Source of the DNA: Sphingomonas sp. LT1P40
Lineage (GTDB): Bacteria > Pseudomonadota > Alphaproteobacteria > Sphingomonadales > Sphingomonadaceae
Length of the DNA stretch: 64,000 nucleotides
Direction: 5' to 3'
Assembly: GCF_036663835.1 (NCBI RefSeq)
Contig: NZ_JAXOJT010000001.1
Location: 248,001-312,000, forward strand
A model generated the notes under the pieces. That model ran no database searches. It was given only the letters and a program-made list of their open reading frames with translations, and was not told the DNA's origin. Positions 43,069-51,715 of this stretch are shown piece by piece. How positions within the stretch are numbered: position 1 is the stretch's first letter; every line of letters starts with the position of its first letter. The position numbers were made by a program, and so were the translations under genes.

Positions 43069-43162
43069 GTTCCCCGAGGCCCGGCACCCGTTTTTCGCGT
43101 TGCGGACAGAGGCTTGCGCCCGCACCCTTAATGACAGTGCAGTGGGGCGGGAGTTCAGGTTG

Positions 43163-44794
43163 GTGCGGATTGGTGTCGATGTTGGCGGGACGAACACCGA
43201 CGCCGTGTTGATGGACGGAAGCGCGATCGTCGCCTGGACGAAGCGCCCGACCACCGCCGATGTCAGTTCGGGCGTGGCCGCCGCGACCGAATCCGTGCTG
43301 TCGCAGGGCGGAGTCGCCGCGACGGCGGTCCAGTCGGTGATGATCGGCACCACGCACTTCGCCAACGCGCTGATCGAACGGAATAAGCTCGACCCCGTCG
43401 GCATCCTGCGGCTGGCCAGCCCGTCAGGCGAGGCGCTCCCGCCGCTGACCGGATGGCCCGCCGATCTGGCGCGCGGCATCGGCGATCACATCTTCCTGTT
43501 GCCCGGCGGATACGAGGTCGACGGGCGAGAGATTGCGCCGTTGGAGGAGGGCAAGGTTCGTGCTGCAGCGCAGACGCTGAAGGCGCGCGGGATCGACGCG
43601 ATCGCGATCAGCAGCGCGTTCGCCCCGGTCAACGCCAGCATGGAGGAGCGCGCGGCGGCGATCGTCCGCGACGTGCATCCCACGGCCAGCATCACGCGGT
43701 CGAACACGATCGGGCGGATCGGCTTTATCGAGCGTGAGAATGCGGCGATTTTAAACGCGGCGCTGTCGAAGCTGGCGGCGTCGGTGGTGGCGTCTTTCGA
43801 GCGCGCGCTGCGGGATCTGGGCATCGCAGCGCCGCTGTTTATTTCGCAGAATGACGGCACCCTGATCTCCGCGCCACAGGCGGCGGCGAACCCGGTGCTG
43901 ACGATCGGATCCGGGCCGACCAATTCGATGCGCGGCGCGGCTTTCCTGACCGGCGTGCAGGACGCGATCGTGATGGATGTCGGCGGGACGACAACCGATA
44001 TCGGCGTGCTGGCGGGCGGGTTTCCCCGGGAGTCGTCGATCGCGGTCGATATCGGCGGGGTGCGCACCAATTTCCGCATGCCGGATATTCTCGCCATCGG
44101 CCTCGGCGGCGGCACGCGGGTGCATCTCGACCCCGCTTTCTATGCGGCGGGGGATATTCCGCCCGAGGCATTGCGGGTCGGGCCGGATTCGGTGGGCTTC
44201 AGGATTGCGCAGGAAGGGATGCTGTTCGGCGGCAAGACGCTGACGACCAGCGATGTGGCGGTGGCCGCCGGTCGCGCGGCGTTCGGCGACCGGGCAGGGT
44301 TGCCCCAATTCAGCCCCGCCGCGCTCGGCGCGATCTGGGGACGGTTCCAGACGATCCTCGAGGAAAGCGTCGACCGGATGAAAACGTCGCGCGGCGATGC
44401 GACGATCCTGGCGGTCGGCGGCGGCAATTTCCTGATCGCCGATACGCTGAAAGGGGCTGCAAAGGTCGTGCGTCCGCCACACGCCGCCGTCGCCAATGCC
44501 GTGGGCGCGGCAATTGCGCAGGTCGGGGCGCAAGTCGAACAGATCGTCGCCTATGACCATATCCCGCGCGCGACCGCGCTGGACCATATGCGTGCCGATG
44601 TGACAGCACGGGTCGTGGCGGCGGGCGGCGACGCAGCAACCGTTAAAATCGTGGAAGTGGATGAAGTGTTCTTGAGTTATCTTCCGGGCCGTGCCGCCCA
44701 GTTGCGCGTCCGCGCCGTCGGCGATCTCGCCACCCAAGCGCGCGATGATGCCGCCGTTCCTACCAAAAAGGCGGTTGCCCAGCATGCGCATTGA
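43163..44794 (+). CDS. Hydantoinase/oxoprolinase family protein
   Basis: A 543-residue cytoplasmic protein of the ASKHA-type hydantoinase/5-oxoprolinase family. The N-terminal ATP-binding motif IGVDVGGTNTDAVLMDG, the MIGTTHFANALIER segment, TITRSNTIGRIGFIEREN, and the second nucleotide-binding loop VMDVGGTTTDIGVLAGGFPR are all present, as is IGLGGGTRVHLD. Such proteins use ATP to open cyclic imides or amides (hydantoin, oxoproline). I use GTG 43163, which gives the family start (M)RIGVDVGG, about 10 nt after GGGAG; TTG 43160 is possible and upstream extension to 42926 overlaps the LuxR gene. It is first of a three-gene operon with DUF917 and a cytosine permease. Confidence 0.9.
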   Translation: MRIGVDVGGTNTDAVLMDGSAIVAWTKRPTTADVSSGVAAATESVLSQGGVAATAVQSVMIGTTHFANALIERNKLDPVGILRLASPSGEALPPLTGWPADLARGIGDHIFLLPGGYEVDGREIAPLEEGKVRAAAQTLKARGIDAIAISSAFAPVNASMEERAAAIVRDVHPTASITRSNTIGRIGFIERENAAILNAALSKLAASVVASFERALRDLGIAAPLFISQNDGTLISAPQAAANPVLTIGSGPTNSMRGAAFLTGVQDAIVMDVGGTTTDIGVLAGGFPRESSIAVDIGGVRTNFRMPDILAIGLGGGTRVHLDPAFYAAGDIPPEALRVGPDSVGFRIAQEGMLFGGKTLTTSDVAVAAGRAAFGDRAGLPQFSPAALGAIWGRFQTILEESVDRMKTSRGDATILAVGGGNFLIADTLKGAAKVVRPPHAAVANAVGAAIAQVGAQVEQIVAYDHIPRATALDHMRADVTARVVAAGGDAATVKIVEVDEVFLSYLPGRAAQLRVRAVGDLATQARDDAAVPTKKAVAQHAH

Positions 44795-45899
44795 TCGCAC
44801 GGCGCTGCTCGATCTCGCTTCCGGAGCCGCATTTCTGGGATCGGGGGGCGGGGGTGACCCTTATTACAGTCGTTTGCTGGGCGAAGCCGAACTGGCGCAC
44901 CGCGACGCATTCGACATGATCGCGCTCGACGATCTGGCGGATGATGCGCTGGTCGTGCCGTGCGGCTGGATCGGCGCGCCGACCGTGTCGGTCGAGAAAT
45001 TGCCGAGCGGGCGAGAGGCGCTGGCCGGGCTGCGGCGGCTGGAGCAGGAGCTGGGCCGTAAGATCGACGCGGTGCTGCCGATCGAGATCGGCGGAGGCAA
45101 TGGCCTCGCCCCCTTGATGAGCGCGGCACGGCTGGGCGTGCCGGTCGTGGATGCAGACGGCATGGGCCGGGCTTTTCCCGAGTCGCAGATGGCGATCTTC
45201 AACATTCACGGCCTGTCCGCCTGTCCGTCGGTGCTGACCGCCGCGTGCGGATCGCTGACGGTGATCGAGACCGACGACAATCTGACGCACGAACGGATCG
45301 CGCGCGGTCTGTCGGTCGCGCTCGGCGGCATCGCGCATATGGTCGAATATCCGCTGACCGGGCGACAGGCCAAGGATCATGCGATCGGTGGCAGCGTGTC
45401 GGCGGCGATTGCGGCGGGGGCGGCGATCCGCCTTGCGCGCGAAAATGGCGACGACCCGTTCGAGGCGCTTTACGCCGCGCTGCGCGCCAGCGGCCTTTAC
45501 CCCTATGCGGGCGGCCTGTTCGACGGCAAGATCACCGATCTGGAGCGTGAGACGCGCGGCGGGTTTTCGGTCGGTCGGGTGGTGATCGAGGGGTTCGGGG
45601 GCGACGGCATGATGGAACTGGAGTTCCAGAACGAGAATCTGATTGCGCGGCGCGACGGCGCGGTGGTGGCGATGGTGCCGGATCTGATTACCGTAATGGA
45701 CCTTGAAACCGCCGATTCGATCACGACGGAACGGCTGAAATATGGTCAGCGGGTCAAGATCGTCGGCGCGGCGGCGCCGGCGGTGCTGCGCGAGGCGCGG
45801 GCGCTGAGTTTCGTCGGACCTGCGGCGTTCGGCTTTGGTGACACATATCGGCCGATCGAGGCCCTAAACGACTGGCATCACGGATGGGACAACGGATGA
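44784..45899 (+). CDS. DUF917 family protein
   Basis: A 371-residue cytoplasmic protein. Family features: LASGAAFLGSGGGGDPYYS at the N-terminus (the glycine-rich loop), LVVPCGWIGAPTVSVEKLPSG, VLPIEIGGGNGLAPLMSAAR, VDADGMGRAFPESQM and the C-terminal VPDLITVMDLETADSITTER. DUF917 proteins are found next to hydantoinases, either as a separate gene or fused, and are thought to form part of the same ring-opening complex. The gene overlaps the hydantoinase stop by 11 nt and the permease by 4, so all three are translated together. Confidence 0.9.
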   Translation: MRIDRTALLDLASGAAFLGSGGGGDPYYSRLLGEAELAHRDAFDMIALDDLADDALVVPCGWIGAPTVSVEKLPSGREALAGLRRLEQELGRKIDAVLPIEIGGGNGLAPLMSAARLGVPVVDADGMGRAFPESQMAIFNIHGLSACPSVLTAACGSLTVIETDDNLTHERIARGLSVALGGIAHMVEYPLTGRQAKDHAIGGSVSAAIAAGAAIRLARENGDDPFEALYAALRASGLYPYAGGLFDGKITDLERETRGGFSVGRVVIEGFGGDGMMELEFQNENLIARRDGAVVAMVPDLITVMDLETADSITTERLKYGQRVKIVGAAAPAVLREARALSFVGPAAFGFGDTYRPIEALNDWHHGWDNG

Positions 45900-47188
45900 G
45901 CGCAGCACCGGGCGGCGAATATGCAAATGCGCCGGTTCCGGAGCATCTGACAGTCCCCGGCTGGCGCGTCGCGCTTATTATCGCAAGCTTTGCGATTGCC
46001 CTGCCAAGCTTCCTGAACGGCGCGCAGACGAGCTTGGCGCTGGGGTTCTGGGGCGGCGTGCTCGTCGCATTTCTGGCCGGTCTGATCCTGTGCGGCGGCG
46101 CGATCCTGACCGCATGGGTCAGCGTCCGTACCCGGCTCAACACCTATCTGCTGATCCAGCGATCGTTCGGCCTGTGGGGCGCGGCGCTGGTCAATATCGT
46201 CGTCGCCATCGTGCATTATTGCTGGTTCGGCGTGAACGTGTCGTTCTTTGCCGGGGCGATCATGGCGCTGGTGGGGCAGGGCTATGCCATCCCCGGCGAT
46301 TTCGGGACGTTCGTGATCGCGGGCAGCATTCTGATGACGGTTTCCACCATCTATGGTTTTCGTGCGCTTGATCGGCTGGCGCTGATCGCGGTGCCGTTGC
46401 TGGGGATCATCCTCGTCGCAGTCGCGGTGATCGTGACACGCCGCTACGGCATCGTGTTGGAACGATCCGCGACACCGCCGGTGCCGATGAGTTTCGGCAT
46501 CGCGCTGTCCGCACTGGTCGGCGGCAACATGCTGACGGTGGCGGCGATGCCCGATCTGTCGCGCTATATCCGCACCGTGCGCAGCGCGACGTGGAGCATG
46601 ATCCTGTCCTTCCCGATAGCGACGCCATTGTTGCTCATCGCCGCCGCATTGCCCGTGCTGGCGACGGGTGAGACCGATATCATGAAGCTGGTCGTGATGT
46701 CCGGCTTCGGCCTGCCGGTGTTATTGATCCTGATCCTGTCGATCTGGACGGTAAATGCGCTCAATCTCTATTCGGCCAGCCTGTCGATGAGCGCAACCTT
46801 CCCCAAGGTGCGTCCGTGGATGTTCATCTGTGTCGGTGGCGCGGTCGGCGGCGCATTCGCCGTGATGGGGATCATCGATTCCTTCGTGCCGTTCCTGTTG
46901 TTTTTGGGCATCCTGATCCCGCCGATCGCGGCGATATATGTCATCGACACCTTCATCACCTTTCGGAACAGCGATGCGGGGGTGTCGATTGCGAACCTGC
47001 CAGCGGTGCGCTGGCCCGCGATCGGCGTATGGCTGGGGTCGATCGTCGTCGCGCTGGCGATGGAGCGGCTGGGGTTGACGCTGACAACGGTGCCGATGAT
47101 CGACGCGACGATCCTGGCGATGCTGGCCTATCTCGCGTTGATTCGACTGGCACCAAAGGCAGTTCTCGCCCCGGTCGATGCGAGGTGA
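45896..47188 (+). CDS. Cytosine permease-type NCS1 transporter
   Basis: A 430-residue inner-membrane carrier, 12 helices, of the NCS1 (purine/cytosine/hydantoin) family. Indicative segments: ALPSFLNGAQTSLALGFWGG in helix 1, SFGLWGAALVNIVVAIVHYC, NMLTVAAMPDLSRYIRT and the C-terminal VIDTFITFRNSD. NCS1 proteins import nucleobases, allantoin or hydantoins, fitting the two enzymes before it. ATG 45896 overlaps the DUF917 stop (ATGA). The operon therefore encodes import plus ring opening of a cyclic amide or imide, likely a hydantoin-like compound. Confidence 0.9.
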   Translation: MSAAPGGEYANAPVPEHLTVPGWRVALIIASFAIALPSFLNGAQTSLALGFWGGVLVAFLAGLILCGGAILTAWVSVRTRLNTYLLIQRSFGLWGAALVNIVVAIVHYCWFGVNVSFFAGAIMALVGQGYAIPGDFGTFVIAGSILMTVSTIYGFRALDRLALIAVPLLGIILVAVAVIVTRRYGIVLERSATPPVPMSFGIALSALVGGNMLTVAAMPDLSRYIRTVRSATWSMILSFPIATPLLLIAAALPVLATGETDIMKLVVMSGFGLPVLLILILSIWTVNALNLYSASLSMSATFPKVRPWMFICVGGAVGGAFAVMGIIDSFVPFLLFLGILIPPIAAIYVIDTFITFRNSDAGVSIANLPAVRWPAIGVWLGSIVVALAMERLGLTLTTVPMIDATILAMLAYLALIRLAPKAVLAPVDAR

Positions 47189-47232
47189 TGGCGCGCGACA
47201 TTCATCACCAGTATCGAATAAATTATCGCTAA

Positions 47233-47247
47233 TGCTAGTGACTCGCA
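47233..47247. promoter_or_regulatory. Possible Fur-type box upstream of TonB receptor 4
   Basis: TGCTAG-TGA-CTCGCA (47233-47247) is a near-perfect inverted repeat (5 of 6 positions) about 50 bp before the receptor start. The layout suits an iron-responsive repressor site in front of an iron-type operon, but the match is short and this is a weak call. The region 47189-47296 has no gene. Confidence 0.35.
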
Positions 47248-47296
47248 ACAACAACATGGCTAATGCGCCCTCGCAACAGCGAAAAGGGTGTTTGGC

Positions 47297-49525
47297 ATGC
47301 GTACGTTCGGGGTGTTTCTGGTGAGTGCGGCAGCGGTCGGTTTGTGGTTTCCGGCGGCGGCGCATGCCAATGACGCCGCCGATGGCGAGGGTGCCGATCC
47401 GGTCGCCGCGCATGACGATGTCGTGATTCTGGGCAAGAGCTATGGCCAGGAAGTCGGCAAGACCGTCACCCCGCTGAAGGACGTGCCCAACACGATCACC
47501 GTGATCGACCGCGAGCAGATCGAAGCGCAGAATCTGTTCACGCTGGAAGATGCGGTGACCGCAACGCCGGGCATCACCGTCAACGGCGTTGGCAGCGAGG
47601 ATCCGTCCTTCCTGTCGCGCGGCTTTGCGATCAACAATTATCTGGTCGATGGCGTGGCGACGATGGCGTTCGGCTTTCCGGCGGTGGTGCCGGACCTGTT
47701 CTTCTATGACCGGCTGGAAGTGTTGCGCGGCCCGGCGGGCCTGTTCAGCGGATCGGGCAATCCGGCGGGCAGCATCAATCTGGTGCGCAAGCGCCCGCTG
47801 GACGATTTCAAGGCACAGGCGTCGGCGGGTTATGGCAGTTACCGGAATTTCCGGGGCGAGATCGACGCCTCCACCCCGATCGGCGACCGTGTCGGGCTGC
47901 GCGTCGGCGCGATGGTGCAGGATCAGGACCAGTTCTTCGACACCGCGCACCGCAACCGCGTGGGCGCGTTCGCGGTCGGATCGGTTGAGATCGGGAGCCG
48001 CACGACGCTGACCTTCGGCGGCAATTACGACCGGTTCAAGCCGGCGATCCAGTCCGGTCTGCCCGGCATCATCGGCGGGATGGACGGCAGCGACGGGCGG
48101 CTGCTCGACATAGACCGTTCGACCTATCTGGGTGCGGACTGGAATCGCTTCCGCTCGGAAAGCTGGTCGGGGTTCGTCGAGCTGGCGCACAAGATCAGCG
48201 ACCGCTGGACGCTGCGCGCGACCGGGCTGGTCGCCAATGTCGATCGCATCGACGTGTACAGCTATATCGGCAATCAGCCGATCACCGCGACCGACGGACG
48301 GACCAACCACATCGCCTATCGCGGCGACAATTTTCAGGACACGGTGGCGTTCGATTTCAACGGCGTCGGCAGTTTCGCGCTGTTCGGGCGCGATCAGACG
48401 CTGATCCTGGGCGCGGATTATCAGGCGAAGTCGGGCAGTTCATACTTCACCCGTCTTTCCAACTATGCACGGATCGATGTGTACAACCCGGTGTCGCCCG
48501 CCGAGCCACCGCTGAACCCCTATGGCCCGCTGCCGCCCTATCCGGTGCAGGGCGGCGCGCCTGGGCAAACGGTGACGCAAGTATGGGGCGCGACCTATAG
48601 CGAGGTCGAGCAATATGGCCTGTATGGCCAGCTGCGCCTGTCCCCGCTGGCAGGGGTGACATTGGTGGGCGGCGGTCGGCTGACGTGGTGGGATACCAAC
48701 AACCAGACGCTGTTGCCGACCCTGCTCAACCCGACCGGCTATAATATCGAGGGGCGGTTCACGCCCTATGCCGGGCTGGTGTGGGACGTGACCGGAAACC
48801 TCAATGTCTATGCCAGCTATGCCGACAGCTTCGCGCCGCAGACGTCCAATCTGCCGCGCGCCGATGGCGCGCAGATCGAGCCGCTGATGGGTGCGCAATA
48901 TGAAGCGGGGACCAAGCTGTCGCTGATGGGCGACCGGCTGTTACTGTCGCTCGCCGGATACCAGATCACCCAGTCCAACCGCCTCTTCACCGACTCGGCG
49001 GTGCCGGGCGTGGTGTTCCAGATCGGCAAGGTCCGCGCACGCGGGATCGAGGCGGAGGTGGCGGGCGAGATTCTGCCCGGATGGCGCATCAACGGCGGTT
49101 ACAGCTTCACCCGGAGCAAGTATCTGGAAGACAGCGACACGCTGATCGAGGGGATTTCGTTCGTGCCGGTGATTCCCGAACATTCGGTCAAGGCGTTCAC
49201 CAACTATGTCGCGCCCGACGGCGTACTGAAGGGTGCTAGCATCGGCGGCGGCCTGACCTGGTTCAGTTCGACCTGGGGCGGCAATGCGGCGGTGTTCAAC
49301 GCCGATGGCAGCCTGCGCACGCGATCCAGCATCGTGCGGCAGGGCAGCTATGCCGTGGTCGACCTGCGTGCCGGGTATAAGGTGACGGAACAGGTGTCGC
49401 TGTCGGTCAACGTCAACAATCTGCTCGACCGCACTTATTATTCGCGCATCTCCGCCACCGGGCGCGGCAATTTCTATGGCAGCCCGCGCACGGCGTTTGC
49501 GACGCTGAGGGTCGCTTTCCCGTGA
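47297..49525 (+). CDS. TonB-dependent siderophore receptor (iron operon)
   Basis: A 742-residue outer-membrane receptor with signal peptide MRTFGVFLVSAAAVGLWFPA to AHAN. TonB box DDVVILGK, plug with VPNTITVIDREQIEAQNLFT, GSEDPSFLSRGFAINNYLVD and LEVLRGPAGLFSGSGNPAGS, and barrel ending FATLRVAFP with a proline as last residue, slightly unusual because most barrels end in F or W. The plug is of the FpvA/FhuE class (ferric hydroxamate or pyoverdine). ATG 47297 follows AAAGGGTG. It heads an operon of five genes typical of siderophore uptake and has a GTGA overlap with the next gene. Confidence 0.93.
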   Translation: MRTFGVFLVSAAAVGLWFPAAAHANDAADGEGADPVAAHDDVVILGKSYGQEVGKTVTPLKDVPNTITVIDREQIEAQNLFTLEDAVTATPGITVNGVGSEDPSFLSRGFAINNYLVDGVATMAFGFPAVVPDLFFYDRLEVLRGPAGLFSGSGNPAGSINLVRKRPLDDFKAQASAGYGSYRNFRGEIDASTPIGDRVGLRVGAMVQDQDQFFDTAHRNRVGAFAVGSVEIGSRTTLTFGGNYDRFKPAIQSGLPGIIGGMDGSDGRLLDIDRSTYLGADWNRFRSESWSGFVELAHKISDRWTLRATGLVANVDRIDVYSYIGNQPITATDGRTNHIAYRGDNFQDTVAFDFNGVGSFALFGRDQTLILGADYQAKSGSSYFTRLSNYARIDVYNPVSPAEPPLNPYGPLPPYPVQGGAPGQTVTQVWGATYSEVEQYGLYGQLRLSPLAGVTLVGGGRLTWWDTNNQTLLPTLLNPTGYNIEGRFTPYAGLVWDVTGNLNVYASYADSFAPQTSNLPRADGAQIEPLMGAQYEAGTKLSLMGDRLLLSLAGYQITQSNRLFTDSAVPGVVFQIGKVRARGIEAEVAGEILPGWRINGGYSFTRSKYLEDSDTLIEGISFVPVIPEHSVKAFTNYVAPDGVLKGASIGGGLTWFSSTWGGNAAVFNADGSLRTRSSIVRQGSYAVVDLRAGYKVTEQVSLSVNVNNLLDRTYYSRISATGRGNFYGSPRTAFATLRVAFP

Positions 49526-49833
49526 GTGAGCGAGCGGGACGGGCCAAGGGGCCGTGGCGGCGGCGCGGAGACATGATCCTGCGCGTCGTCGCGGCGCTGC
49601 CGCTGGGTTATGCGGTGGCGACCCTGTGGGCGATGGCGCTGTCGCGTGTCCTGCCGATGAGCGCCGCCAATGCGACAGGGACGGGGATGCTGATCGCCTT
49701 CGTCATCTGTGCGGTGGCGGCTATGTGGGCGTTCGCGGCGAAGAGCGGCTGGCGCGCATTCTGGACCATCGCAGCGGCGGGTGCCGTCGCCGGGGCATTG
49801 CTGTGGCTGTCGTTCGTCGGCGGTGCGCGATGA
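49522..49833 (+). CDS. DUF3649-like small membrane protein
   Basis: A 103-residue inner-membrane protein with three hydrophobic helices (about residues 20-42, 55-73 and 80-100) and a basic N-terminus. Size, helix pattern (LPLGYAVATLWAMALSRVLP, GMLIAFVICAVAAMWAFAAK) and position between a TonB siderophore receptor and a PepSY protein match DUF3649, a component of iron-uptake operons of unknown role. It starts with GTG that overlaps the receptor stop (GTGA) and ends with an overlap into the PepSY gene (ATGA). Confidence 0.82.
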   Translation: MSERAGRAKGPWRRRGDMILRVVAALPLGYAVATLWAMALSRVLPMSAANATGTGMLIAFVICAVAAMWAFAAKSGWRAFWTIAAAGAVAGALLWLSFVGGAR

Positions 49834-51425
49834 GCGAGCCGGGCGACAAGGGCTTTCGCCAGTCGCAGGCGTTCCTGCACACCTGGTCCGGGCTGTTGCT
49901 CGGCTGGTTGCTGTTCGCGGTGTTCGTGACCGGCACGATCGCATTCTACCGCGAGGGGCTGAACCGCTGGATGCGGCCCGAGCTGGCGAAGGTCGAGCAG
50001 CCGGACGTGGTGCTGGCGGGTGCGCAGCGGTTCCTGTCGGACAAGGCACCCGAAGCGAAAAGCTGGTCCTTCTATATGCCGACGCGCGAGATGCCCGGCG
50101 CGGTAGTGTCGTGGCGACCGCAGCCGGTGGAGGGCGAGACACCGCGCCGCGGCCGAAACCGCAATCAGGCGCTGATCGGTGCCGACGGTCGGCCGACGGA
50201 AGCGCGCGAGACGCGCGGTGGGGAGTTTTTCTACCGCTTCCACTTCGACCTTTATTACATGCCGGTGATCTGGGCGCGGTGGCTGGTCGGCATCGCCGCG
50301 CTGTTCATGCTGGTAGCGATCCTGAGCGGGGTCGTGACGCACAAGAAGATCTTCCGCGATTTCTTTACGCTGCGCCGGGGCAAGAGCCAGCGGTCTTGGC
50401 TGGACGGCCATAACGCGACCGCCGTGCTGGCGCTGCCGTTTCATCTGATGATTACCTATACCGGGCTGGTCACGCTGATGGTGACGTTGCTGCCCTGGGC
50501 GACGATGGCGGCATTCCCGGACGAGGGTGATTTTTACGACGCGCTGTATCCTGAAGCGGCGGAGGTCGAGCGGACGGGAAGGCCCGTGCCTTTGGTCGAT
50601 CTGAGCGCAATCGTCCGCGATGCCGAGCAGCGGATCGGTGGCACGGCGGGCTATATCGAAGTGACCGAGCCGGGCGATGCGGCGGCGCGGGTAACCGTGA
50701 TACGATCCGGCGAGTCGATGCTGTCGTCGCGCACGCCACGACTGACCTATGACGGCACCACGGGCCAGCCAGTGTGGATAGCCCCGCCACAGGGCGCTGC
50801 ATCGGTGACGGCTGGCGCGATGATCGGTGTGCATGCCGGGCGGTTCGCCGACCCGTGGCTGCGTTTTCTGTATTTCCTGTGCGGCGTTGCCGGGTCGGTG
50901 ATGGTCGGCAGCGGGTTGGTGCTATGGACGGTCAAGCGACGCGAGAGGCTGGCCGATCCGGCAAAGCCCTATTTCGGGTTTCGGCTGGTTGAGCGGCTGA
51001 ACGTCGCGGCGATCGGCGGGCTGTGCCTGGGGATTGCAGTGATGTTGTGGGCCAACCGGTTGTTGCCCGGTGGCATGGCGGATCGCGCGGCGTGGGAGGT
51101 GCATTGCCTGTTTATGGCGTGGGGTGCGGCATCGCTGCTCGCAGTCGTGCGGCGGCCCCAGCCCAATTGGGTCGCGCTGCTGGGGCTGACCGGCGTGCTG
51201 CTGGTGGCGTTGCCGGTCTATAACCTGTTGGGCACGTCGAAAGGGTTGGTGGCGACGCTGGCGGCAGGCGACTGGATGATCGCCGGAATCGACTTGTCGC
51301 TGCTGGTGTTCGGCATCGCGTTTCTCGCCATTGCCCGGCGGGTGAAGCGGCACCAGCCAGCCGAACGGCGGGTGCGGCGGCGCGATGCGGCGATCCCGGC
51401 GCGCGAGATGGAGCCGGCGGAATGA
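49830..51425 (+). CDS. PepSY-associated TM protein (ferric-siderophore reductase-like)
   Basis: A 531-residue inner-membrane protein of the PepSY_TM family. Helices: LHTWSGLLLGWLLFAVFVTG, ARWLVGIAALFMLVAILSGV, LPFHLMITYTGLVTLMVTLL and several C-terminal ones (from LRFLYFLCGVAGSVMVGSGL). Conserved histidines lie in FLHTWSG, GVVTHKKIF, DGHNATAV and GVHAGRFAD, in the positions expected for haem ligands. Homologues in such operons are thought to reduce ferric siderophores in the periplasm. The start at 49830 overlaps the previous stop and gives the usual MSEPGDKGFRQSQAFLHTW opening, so upstream in-frame sequence is not used. Confidence 0.88.
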   Translation: MSEPGDKGFRQSQAFLHTWSGLLLGWLLFAVFVTGTIAFYREGLNRWMRPELAKVEQPDVVLAGAQRFLSDKAPEAKSWSFYMPTREMPGAVVSWRPQPVEGETPRRGRNRNQALIGADGRPTEARETRGGEFFYRFHFDLYYMPVIWARWLVGIAALFMLVAILSGVVTHKKIFRDFFTLRRGKSQRSWLDGHNATAVLALPFHLMITYTGLVTLMVTLLPWATMAAFPDEGDFYDALYPEAAEVERTGRPVPLVDLSAIVRDAEQRIGGTAGYIEVTEPGDAAARVTVIRSGESMLSSRTPRLTYDGTTGQPVWIAPPQGAASVTAGAMIGVHAGRFADPWLRFLYFLCGVAGSVMVGSGLVLWTVKRRERLADPAKPYFGFRLVERLNVAAIGGLCLGIAVMLWANRLLPGGMADRAAWEVHCLFMAWGAASLLAVVRRPQPNWVALLGLTGVLLVALPVYNLLGTSKGLVATLAAGDWMIAGIDLSLLVFGIAFLAIARRVKRHQPAERRVRRRDAAIPAREMEPAE

Positions 51426-51697
51426 CCGCGCTGAGCATGATGCTGGCGCTGGCGGCGTTTGCGCTGTTCGGGCTGTCGGTCGCCGATCATCAACGTAGGC
51501 GGCTGGGCAGGGTTTTGCCAAACACGGCGGTGCGGCGGATGCGGATCGCTGCGTGGATTGCGCTAGCCGCCGCCTTTCCCCCCGCAATCGCGGCGCAAGG
51601 ATGGGTGTTCGGCCCGATATTATGGGTAGCGCTGTTGATGCTGGGGGCCGGGTTGGTGTTCTTGGCGCTCAACTTCCTGCCCGTGCGGCAAAAATAG
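51422..51697 (+). CDS. DUF3325-like small membrane protein
   Basis: A 91-residue inner-membrane protein with three helices (about residues 3-20, 40-58 and 65-83) and a basic loop VADHQRRRLGRVLP after the first helix, the pattern of DUF3325. This family is found only next to PepSY and TonB siderophore receptor genes. ATG overlaps the PepSY stop (ATGA), and the next gene begins 18 bp downstream with its own ribosome site. Confidence 0.8.
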   Translation: MTALSMMLALAAFALFGLSVADHQRRRLGRVLPNTAVRRMRIAAWIALAAAFPPAIAAQGWVFGPILWVALLMLGAGLVFLALNFLPVRQK

Positions 51698-51715
51698 GTT
51701 CAAGAGGAGAGTATC

